Assembly: GCA_030042855.1 (NCBI GenBank)
Contig: JASHYU010000113.1
Coordinates: forward strand, 1 to 13,665
Direction of reading: 5' to 3'
DNA length: 13,665 nucleotides
Origin: Thermoplasmata archaeon
GTDB lineage: Archaea; Thermoplasmatota; Thermoplasmata; UBA184
Notes under the pieces: model-generated
The model's input: only the letters and a program-made list of their open reading frames with translations
What the model was told of the DNA's origin: nothing
The model's database searches: none
Shown here: piece by piece, positions 1 through 7,000 of the stretch
Position numbering within the stretch: the stretch's first letter is position 1
How the letters are laid out: each line of letters opens with the position of its first letter
Program-made: the position numbers and the translations under genes

Positions 1-1966
1 AAGGACGGTTTCGGGGGAAACGGACGCTCCGAAGTTGGGACTGCCTTCGGAGGATGTCCTCGACCCGGGGATCTGCCCGCGCGGCCGCGTAGAGCGGGGA
101 GTAGAGGAGCTCGAGCAGCGGAAGCACTCCGTGACGGAGCGCCTCCTCCATCGACGCGACGAACTCATCCGTCTCGCCGAGCCCGTACTCGAGGAATCCG
201 ATGAAGAACACCACCATCTCGCCCTGTTTCCAACGATCCTGGAGCCGCTCCTTGAGCCGCCGCGCCGTCGCCGGGTCCCCCTGACGGATCGAGAGGAGGC
301 CGCGGTAGACCAGCGTCCAGGGGCTGTTCGGACGAATGCGCTCCATCTCGCGTACCGACGCCTCCACCTTCGCGAGATCGCCCTTCCCGAGATAGAACTC
401 CGCCAGGTGGGCGTTCGTCCGGAAGCCGCCCTGACGCTTTGTCGCGTTCCAGAACGCGAGGGCTTCGTCCTCGCGCCCGGCGTAGGCCAGGGCTCGGCCG
501 AAGAAGGAGAGGACGTTCACGTCGTCCGGATTCAGCTGCCGAGCGGCCCGGAGGAGGCGGATGGCCTCGTCGAGGTCGCCCTCCCCGGCGGCGAGCTGCG
601 CCAGCCAGCGGTACGGGTCCGCGAGGCTCGGGTTCAGCTCCATCGCCCGGCGCGCCTCTCGCTCGCACTCGGCGAAGCGGTCGGCCCCGAGGTGCAGGGC
701 CGCGAGCACCGAGTGCGCCTCGGCGATCCCGTCGTGGAGCGCGAGCGAGGTCGCGAGTTCGCGGTTGGCTCGATCCTCGGCCTCGCGGAACGGGACCAGC
801 CCCTCGGTGGCGAGCCAGAGGAGCGTTTCAGCGACACCGACCCGCGCCCGCGCGAACTTCGGGTCTCGGGCGACGGCGCTCTCGAAGAGCGCGAGCGCCG
901 CCTGGATCGACTCCACCGAGCCCTTCTCGCCGAAGAGCTGGCGGGCGTGCAGGAACAGCGAGTAGGCCTCCATGTCCGACGTATCGGGAACGGTGGATCC
1001 GGGCCGCGGAGGGGCCTCGGGAGCAGGGCCCGCCAGGTGCTCCGCCACGGACCGTGCGATGTGGTCCGCGATGTCGTCCTGGATCGCGAAGATGTCGTCG
1101 AACGGGCGGTCGTAGCGCTCGGACCAGACGTGGGCCTCGGACCGCACGTCGACGAGCTGCACCGCGATCCGGACCCGGTTGCCGGACTTACGGACGCTCC
1201 CCTCGAGCGCCAGCCCGACGTCGAGCTCCTGGCCGACCTCACGCATCGATTTCGACGAGCCCTTGTAGCGCTGGATCGAGGTCCGGGCGATCACGCGGAC
1301 CCGAGGCACCTGGGCGGTCCGCGAGATCAGCTCGTCGGTCAGGCCATCCGCGAAGAACTCGTCCGCGGGCTCGGCGCTCAGGTTGGCCAACGGCAGGACG
1401 GCGAGGCGGAGGCTCGACGAGGCCGGAGTCGATGGAGGTGGGGAGGCCACTCGCACACCCCCGACGACGCGATAGACCTCGACCGGCTCCTGCACGTTCT
1501 TGAGGTTCCGTGCGCCGACCCGCTCGAAGACGATCGGGAGCTTGTTCCGGACCTGCTCGTAGACGCTCGCCGACAGGCAGATCCCCCCGGGGTCCGCGAG
1601 CGGCTCGATGCGGGAGGCGACGTTGACGGCGTCGCCGACCACGTCGCCTTCCTCTTCGACGATGTCCCCCACATGCACGCCGATCCGAAGCTGGAGCTGA
1701 TCGTCCGGGCCGACCGACGCGTTCCGCTGTCCGATCGCGCGCTGGATCTCTACGGCGCACCGGACCGACTCGACCGCGCTCGCGAACTCGACGAGGAATC
1801 CGTCCCCGAGGGACTTCACCTCGCGTCCCCCGAACTGGCCGAAGATCGGACGGAGCAGCGACTGATGCTCGCGCCGGAGGCGCAGGGCCGCTTCTTCATC
1901 CCGCTGGCCCAGCTTCGTGAAGCCGACGAGGTCGGTGAACATGATGGCGGCGAGGCGACGGGTCAA
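1..1966 (-). CDS. Class III adenylate/guanylate cyclase with TolB-like domain and TPR repeats, 3' end missing
   Basis: The frame is open for 655 codons and still open at the left edge, so the C-terminus is missing. Residues about 1-175 form a class III nucleotide cyclase: FTDLVGFT (first metal Asp), VKSLGDGFLVEF (base-contacting Lys and second metal Asp) and GDAVNVASR (Asn/Arg transition-state pair). All key residues are present, so it should make a cyclic nucleotide from ATP or GTP in the cytoplasm; there is no signal or membrane segment. Residues about 185-310 are a TolB/FlgO-like domain (LRLAVLPLANLS, FADGLTDELIS, LEGSVRKSGNRVRIAVQL, HVWSERYDR). The rest is TPR-like helical repeats (for example AMELNPSLADPYRWLAQLA). 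This three-part architecture is known in bacteria and some archaea as a signalling protein whose input is unclear. The start is uncertain: upstream of the ATG at 1942 the only in-frame start before a stop is TTG 1966, chosen because it includes the usual TRRLAAIMFTD lead-in. No SD is visible. Confidence 0.9.
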   Translation of the reverse strand, partial: MTRRLAAIMFTDLVGFTKLGQRDEEAALRLRREHQSLLRPIFGQFGGREVKSLGDGFLVEFASAVESVRCAVEIQRAIGQRNASVGPDDQLQLRIGVHVGDIVEEEGDVVGDAVNVASRIEPLADPGGICLSASVYEQVRNKLPIVFERVGARNLKNVQEPVEVYRVVGGVRVASPPPSTPASSSLRLAVLPLANLSAEPADEFFADGLTDELISRTAQVPRVRVIARTSIQRYKGSSKSMREVGQELDVGLALEGSVRKSGNRVRIAVQLVDVRSEAHVWSERYDRPFDDIFAIQDDIADHIARSVAEHLAGPAPEAPPRPGSTVPDTSDMEAYSLFLHARQLFGEKGSVESIQAALALFESAVARDPKFARARVGVAETLLWLATEGLVPFREAEDRANRELATSLALHDGIAEAHSVLAALHLGADRFAECEREARRAMELNPSLADPYRWLAQLAAGEGDLDEAIRLLRAARQLNPDDVNVLSFFGRALAYAGREDEALAFWNATKRQGGFRTNAHLAEFYLGKGDLAKVEASVREMERIRPNSPWTLVYRGLLSIRQGDPATARRLKERLQDRWKQGEMVVFFIGFLEYGLGETDEFVASMEEALRHGVLPLLELLYSPLYAAARADPRVEDILRRQSQLRSVRFPRNRP

Positions 1967-1990
1967 CGGTGGAGGGTCAGGAAGCGAGGG

Positions 1991-2000
1991 CTCATTTCCC
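1991..2000 (-). promoter_or_regulatory. Weak A/T-rich box, possible leaderless promoter of the cyclase
   Basis: On the minus strand GGGAAATGAG is centred about 29 bases before the TTG at 1966, in very GC-rich surroundings. That spacing suits an archaeal TATA element driving a leaderless transcript and would explain the missing SD. The match to a TATA consensus is poor, and co-transcription from the beta-helix gene is an equally good explanation. Confidence 0.2.
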
Positions 2001-2062
2001 TTCGCCGGCCGAGCCCAGGAGAGGGCAGAAAGGGTTGGTCGTAGCTCTCGGTCGCGCGCGCC

Positions 2063-2076
2063 GAGGAGCGATCCTC
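2063..2076 (-). terminator. Small hairpin overlapping the stop codon of the beta-helix gene
   Basis: GAGGA-TCGC-TCCTC (minus strand) is a perfect 5-bp stem with a 4-base loop, and its first bases lie inside the TGA stop. The same TGAGGA...TCGCTCCTC arrangement, with five extra bases in the loop, begins at the stop of the thermopsin-family gene. It may be a 3'-end or processing signal. There is no following T-run, so it is not a classical terminator. Confidence 0.35.
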
Positions 2077-3547
2077 AGACGTAGACGATGTTGACCGCGC
2101 CCCCGAGCACGCCCAGCGTCGCGATATCGTCGTTGTCCACCTCGAACTGGACGCCCGAGACCGTGACATTGGTCTGGTACGACCCGTTCTCCGAGGTCCC
2201 CTGGATGGCGGCCGTCGTGATGTTCTCCGAGGGGGTGCACGCGTAGAAGTTCCCGCTGGGCCCGCAGACCTGCTGGCTCGCGCCGTTGCTGCCGCCGTTC
2301 CCGGTCGAGCTCCCGTAGACCTTGTCGCTCGAGATCGTGAAGTTCCCGGTGTCCACGAGGATGCCGGGAGCGCCCCAGATCCCGCTCGTCGGGTTCTCCG
2401 TCGCCTCGTTGTTGACGGTGTTCGAAGTGATCAGCACGGTGTCCCCGGGGGCCATCTCCGCGGCGATCCCGTAGGCGACGCTCGACTCGACCGTGTTCGA
2501 GTTCACGGTGATCGACGCCGGACCGGCGTACCCGTCCGACGCGACCGCCGCGTCCTCCACGGCGATCCCGTACTGGCAGAGGGAGACGGTGTTCGACGTG
2601 ACGGTCGTTCCGGTGGCCGCGATGTAGAGGAGGATCCCGGCCCCTTCGTTCCCCGCGCAGTCGAGATTGTTTCCCTGGGCCGATCCGGTGCACCCGTTCG
2701 GGCCCGTGTAGACGCCGTTCTGGGTCACCGTGTTGTGGCTCAGGCTGGCGTACGCACCCCACGCCACTTGGATACCGTTCTGCGCGATGAGCGTGTTCGC
2801 GCCGATTCCCGTCACGGTGTTCGAGGAGATCGTGCATGACTCTTCGGGGTCGTCGCAGGTGATCCCGTTCTTGTCGTACGCGCTGATCAGCGTGTGCGAG
2901 ATCGTGACCGAGTCCGGCACATGGTTGGCTCCTTCGTAGGTGAAGTAGCCATTGTAGGCATACACCGCGAGTCCGCCCTGGCATCCGAAGTCGGAGGCGG
3001 GTTCCTGGATGCCGGTGACGTTCGCGCTGGTGAGCGTACCCGAAGACGCCTGGAAGTCCACCCCCAGGAAGTTCAGCGCGCAGTCGTTCCCCGGGAGCGA
3101 ATTCTGCCCGGGGCCCCCATTGACCTCCAGGTCCTCGACCGTGACCCCGGTGACTCCAGTCGCCGGCGTTCCGCTCGAACCGGCGACGAGGATGATGGCG
3201 GCGGCCGGATAGCCCGAATCGAAGTCGTAGGTGTTCAGCGCAAGGGAACCCGGGTCGATGATCGTCTTGGCATCCCCCGCGCCCTTGAGCGTCGTTCCCG
3301 AAGACTCGATCGTCAACTGCTCGGGGAAACTCCCCGATCCGACGCAGATCGTGCCGCCGGGATAGGAATTGATCGCCGTCTGGATCGCATTGTCCCCGCC
3401 GTTCTCGTGGTCCACCGTCACCGTGCACCCCGATCCCGCCGCCGTCAGATTCGCGAAGGCCGGTGCGGTCACGACGGCCGCCGCGAGCATTGCAGCACCG
3501 GCGAGCGCCGCGAGCACGGCCACCGCGAGAACGACCGTCAACCGCAT
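2075..3547 (-). CDS. Secreted right-handed parallel beta-helix protein
   Basis: 490 aa. Residues 1-32 are a clear signal peptide: short basic start (MRLT), long Ala/Val/Leu core, probable cut after APAFA. Residues about 50-95 (AIQTAINSYPGGTICVG, then FPEQLTI and TLKGAG) are the typical opening of NosD/pectate-lyase-like beta-helices. Residues about 210-470 carry PbH1-like turns: CTISSNTVTGIG, ASLSHNTVTQNG, TTVTSNTVSLCQYGIAV, SITVNSNTVE, VLITSNTVNN. There is no C-terminal membrane segment or sorting signal. I see no catalytic signature, so enzyme activity (polysaccharide lyase) and pure surface or binding roles are both possible. ATG 3547 is chosen because GGAGG sits 5 bases upstream and the signal peptide then begins directly; GTG 3571 would add eight residues. 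The cyclase lies 108 bases downstream on the same strand, in the same frame. Confidence 0.85.
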   Translation of the reverse strand: MRLTVVLAVAVLAALAGAAMLAAAVVTAPAFANLTAAGSGCTVTVDHENGGDNAIQTAINSYPGGTICVGSGSFPEQLTIESSGTTLKGAGDAKTIIDPGSLALNTYDFDSGYPAAAIILVAGSSGTPATGVTGVTVEDLEVNGGPGQNSLPGNDCALNFLGVDFQASSGTLTSANVTGIQEPASDFGCQGGLAVYAYNGYFTYEGANHVPDSVTISHTLISAYDKNGITCDDPEESCTISSNTVTGIGANTLIAQNGIQVAWGAYASLSHNTVTQNGVYTGPNGCTGSAQGNNLDCAGNEGAGILLYIAATGTTVTSNTVSLCQYGIAVEDAAVASDGYAGPASITVNSNTVESSVAYGIAAEMAPGDTVLITSNTVNNEATENPTSGIWGAPGILVDTGNFTISSDKVYGSSTGNGGSNGASQQVCGPSGNFYACTPSENITTAAIQGTSENGSYQTNVTVSGVQFEVDNDDIATLGVLGGAVNIVYV

Positions 3548-3875
3548 CGGCTCCTCCGTCGCGCGTTCCACTCCCGTTCAGACCCGGTTCTCCCCATGTT
3601 TGTTCACCCTTGTTCTGCTGTCCCAATCCTCGGTCGATCTCTCAATCCTGCCCGAGGCACGAGACTCGCTCGTGCCCTCCGGTCTCCGCTCGGCCGCGCG
3701 CTGGGCGGGGCGCGATCGGCCGGACCACGGGCGACCCTCGCACGCGATAGGTCCCGCCCATCCTCGAGCCGTAGGTCGCGCACGTGGATCCCATGCCCGG
3801 AGCGCCGAGGCCGGCCGACTCCGAGGTCCGACCGACTGGCTGAACCTCGTTCACCCGGCGGGCCGGAGGGTGGCC
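3548..3875 (-). promoter_or_regulatory. Long non-coding leader of the beta-helix gene, with inverted repeats
   Basis: These 328 bases lie between the promoter motif (3876-3894) and the ATG of the beta-helix gene. Open frames here are Arg/Pro-rich without family features, so I call no gene. Visible inverted repeats are GGCACGAG/CTCGTGCC (3656-3663 with 3669-3676, 5-base loop, perfect) and CGAGGT/ACCTCG (3822-3827 with 3844-3849). An SD (GGAGG) precedes the ATG at 3547. If transcription starts about 25 bases past the motif, the leader is about 300 nt, long for an archaeon. A separate small RNA or a closer, unrecognised promoter is possible. Confidence 0.4.
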
Positions 3876-3894
3876 TCGTATAACATACTTTGGT
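3876..3894 (-). promoter_or_regulatory. BRE/TATA-like promoter motif, copy A
   Basis: Minus strand ACCAAAGTATGTTATACG: a CCAAA element like an archaeal BRE followed by an A/T-rich TATA-like TATGTTATA. It is an island of A/T in a GC-rich gap and matches 15 of 18 bases of the motif in front of the thermopsin-family gene (9101-9119). The orientation of the BRE-like part points to the minus strand, toward the beta-helix gene. Confidence 0.5.
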
Positions 3895-3973
3895 CGCGGA
3901 TTCCGGGCCGCGCGTTTTTCGCCACTTCCAAGCTCGCCGCACGAGATGAAAACCGACGGTGGGAAGAGGTTGC

Positions 3974-4018
3974 ACCCTCCCGCGTTCCCGGGAGGGTCGG
4001 ACCATCGTCCTGGTCCGA
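3974..4018 (-). terminator. Two back-to-back perfect hairpins downstream of the thermopsin-family gene
   Basis: Stem ACCCTCCCG/CGGGAGGGT (9 bp, 3974-3982 with 3989-3997, 6-base loop) is directly joined to stem TCGGACCA/TGGTCCGA (8 bp, 3997-4004 with 4011-4018, 6-base loop); they share base 3997. Both begin within 65 bases of the stop at 4040. Read on the minus strand, the loops are GGACGA and GGAACG, both starting GGA. A short T-run follows near 3950. The likely role is 3'-end formation or stability of the long mRNA. Confidence 0.55.
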
Positions 4019-4022
4019 CAAG

Positions 4023-4041
4023 GAGGAGCGATCGGTTCCTC
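4023..4041 (-). terminator. Short inverted repeat at the stop codon of the thermopsin-family gene
   Basis: Minus strand GAGGA, a 9-base loop, then TCCTC, beginning inside the TGA stop. The 3' half TCGCTCCTC is identical to the element at the stop of the beta-helix gene (2063-2076). A role at the 3' end is inferred from position and recurrence only. Confidence 0.3.
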
Positions 4042-7000
4042 AGCTCACCACCGTGACGGTCTTCGAGGCCGCCGACGTCGTCGTCTCCGCCACCGTCGCC
4101 CCGTCCGTGATCACCAGCTCGAACGTATACGTGTCCCCCACCGTCAGCGTTCCGCCCGCGATCGTGCACGTCACCGTCGCGCCCGCCGCGCCTCCCGTTC
4201 CGCTCTCCACCGCGCACTGCGTCGCGTCCACGTACCCGCCGCCGTTCACCGACACCAGCCACTGCCAGCTGTAGGGCGCCGACCCCGACGTCGGGATCTT
4301 CCCCGTCACCGTCAGCGTCTGGCTCTCCACCAGCCGCGTCGAGCTCACCGACGGCGTCGACGGCGTTCCCAGCTCCTTCGAGACCGTCACCGTCGCGGAC
4401 GCCAGCGAATACGCGGTCGACTTCGACGTCGCGCTGTCCTTCACCTTCAGCTCGAACGCATACGTGTGCCCGTTGCTCAGCGCCCCGGCCGCGATCGTGC
4501 ACGTCACCACCGTGCCGCCCGCTACGCCCGAGCCGGTCGCCACCGCGCACGCGCTCGCCTTGCCATACGTGCCGCCGTTGTTCGACCACAGCCACTCATA
4601 CGAGTAGGGACCCGTCCCGGTCGTCGGGATCGTCCCCGTCACCGTCAGCGCCTGGTTCTGGTCCAGCGCCGTCGCGCTCACGCTCGGCGTCACCGCCACG
4701 ACCAGCGTCGTCGCCACGGTCACCGTCGCCAGGTTCTGCCCCGAGGTCGAGGTCTCGGGTGACGTCGCGCTGTCCGTCACCCGGAGCTCGAACGTGTAGT
4801 AGTCCCCGGGCAGCAGCGTGCCGCCCGGCACCGAGCAGGTCACCCCCTCGCCCACCGAGCCTCCGCTCCCCGTCGTCGGCGCGCACACCGTCGCCTCCGT
4901 GTACGCTCCACCGTTGACCGAGATCAGCCACTCCCACGAATACGGGGCCGTCCCGGAGCTCGGCAGCTTCCCGGTCACCGTCAGCACCTGGTTGTCGTCC
5001 AGCGCCGGATAGTTCACCCCCGGCTTCGGGGGTGACGCCAGGGACGAGGACACCGTCACCGTCGACGACGCCGCGGACGTCTCCGTCTCGGGCGTCGACG
5101 CGCTGTCCGTCACCTTCAGCTCGAACGCATACGTGTCGCCCTTCGTCAGCGCGCTCGCTGCGATCGCGCACGTCACGGCGTCACCGGCGCTCGCTCCATC
5201 CCCGGTGTCCACCGCGCACTTCGTCGCCGTGCCGTAGCTCGCTCCGTTGACCGACACCAGCCACGTCCACGTGTAGGGCGCGGTCCCCGTCGTCGGGATG
5301 GTGTCCGTCACCGTCAGCGCCTGGTTCTGGTCCAGCGCCGTCGCGCTCACGCCCGGCGCGCTCGGCGCCGTGAGCTCCGGCCCCACCGACACGGTCGCCG
5401 ACACTCCGGACGTCGCGCTCTCCGCCGACGTCGCGCTGTCCGTCACCTCGAGCTCGAAGCTGTAGGTGTTCCCACCCACCAGCGTCCCGGCCGCCGTGCA
5501 CGTCTCCGTCACGCCCGCCGAGGCGCCCGTGCCGCTGTTGATCGCGCACTGCGTCGCCGCGACGTAGCCTCCGCCGTCCTCCGACACCAGCCACTGCCAT
5601 GCATACGGCAGCGTGCCCGTCGTCGGCAGCGTCGCCGACACCGTCAGCGTCTGGTCCGAGTCCAGCACCGTCGTGCTCACCGTCGGCGTCGTCGACGCCG
5701 TCAGGGCCGAGGCGACGATCACAGTCGACGAGGGCTGAGAAGTCTGCGTCGCGGGGGTCGGCTCGGAGTCGGTGACCTCGAGTTCGAACGCGTACGTGTC
5801 CCCAATGGTCAGCGTTCCACCAGTGGCCACGCACTCGAGCGCTTCGCCGGAAGAGCCACCGGAGCCACCGGTCGTCGCGCACGGGCTCGTCGACGAGAAC
5901 GAGCCTCCGTCGAGTGAAGTCAACCACTGCCAGGAATAGGGAGCGACACCGGTCGTCGGGATGGAGTCGCTCACGGTCAGGGTCTGGTCGACGTCGAGCG
6001 CCGTCGCGCTCACCGTCGGGCTCGCGGGTGCGGTAAGCAGGCTGTAGAAGGTCAGGGCGACTGTTGGAGCGCCCGAGGCGAGTAGCGACCCGGAGGAATG
6101 ACTGACGAGGGCCCACCCGGACGGTGGCGTCACCGAGTAACTGTACGTACCATACGGCTCCGGGATCAGCAGCGTGCTTCCGGAGGTCGAGTACGGGACT
6201 CCGCCGACCGTCACCGACCACTGTGCTCCCCCAGTGAGGCCGGTCTCGGAAAAGACAAGGGTCGGGCCGTAGGGGGCATAGTCACCTCCCGCGGTGATCC
6301 CGTTCTCGTAGGCGCCGACGACGGGCGGAGCAGTTCCGCACGGAGCGCCCGGCGCTTGGATCGTCCCGCAGCCCAGTGGGAAGATGTTGGACCAGTCACT
6401 GTAGTAGAATCGGGAGACGTAGGGGCTCGTCGTGTAGTTGTTCGGCGAGGTCCCGTAGTTCCAGTAATAGTTCCCGCCCTGGGTCGCGATCGCGGGGCCG
6501 AGCACGTTCCCGCTCAACGGGAATCCGTTCACGGTGCTGACGACGTTCCCGGCCGCCTGCGGCGTAACGTTCCACGTATCGCCAAGCACGTTCGCGAGAT
6601 TGTTGTAGTACCAGCCATCGCCCGGGGCATTGTTCGCGCAGCCCCCCAAGGTCTGGGGCAAGCAGTCGGCCACGTTCGGCCAGTTGTAGGGCAGGTACAC
6701 GATGGGGTTGTCGACCGTGAAGTTGTTGTTGTAGATCAGATCGCCGTTCTCGGCGAGGCCGATCCCCCCATAGGTCGTCCCCAGCGCAACGCCCGGGGGA
6801 TCGCGGAACGTGTTGCCCCACACGTAGTTGTCCGTGCCGCCGTAAAGGACGAGCTCGTCCGGTGCCACATAAGATGAGCTCGTGGGCTTGGTGCCCACGA
6901 AGTTGTTGGACATGATCAGATCGTGCGTCGAATTCCAGACATAGACCTCTGCCTGGGGCGCGGGGTTTTGAGCGCCGGGGACGGTGATGTAGAACGATAT

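Noticed and set aside
35..2044. Plus-strand open frame of 669 codons opposite the cyclase
   Set aside because: It has Arg/Glu/Leu-rich low-complexity sequence with no domain, while the opposite strand encodes an intact cyclase, TolB and TPR protein. It is an effect of high GC codons.
1967..2077. Stop-codon readthrough fusing the beta-helix protein to the cyclase, since both are in one frame
   Set aside because: A secreted protein fused to a cytoplasmic cyclase without a membrane segment makes no topological sense, and shared frame has a one in three chance.
1992..3626. Minus-strand frame of 544 codons overlapping the beta-helix gene
   Set aside because: It is a shifted-frame shadow rich in Arg, Gly and His. 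The overlapping frame has a signal peptide, beta-helix turns and an SD.
3604..4005. 133-codon minus-strand frame in the gap between the two secreted genes
   Set aside because: It is an Arg/Pro/Gly-rich composition typical of chance frames, spans the hairpin and promoter motif, and has no SD or family feature.
3974..4018. CsrA/RsmA-type binding site suggested by GGA loops
   Set aside because: CsrA is a bacterial regulator not expected in Thermoplasmatota. Only the structural observation is kept.
4043..6040. CRISPR-like or mobile repeat array
   Set aside because: The units are about 333 bases, in frame and protein-coding, with no spacers. There are no terminal inverted repeats or transposase.
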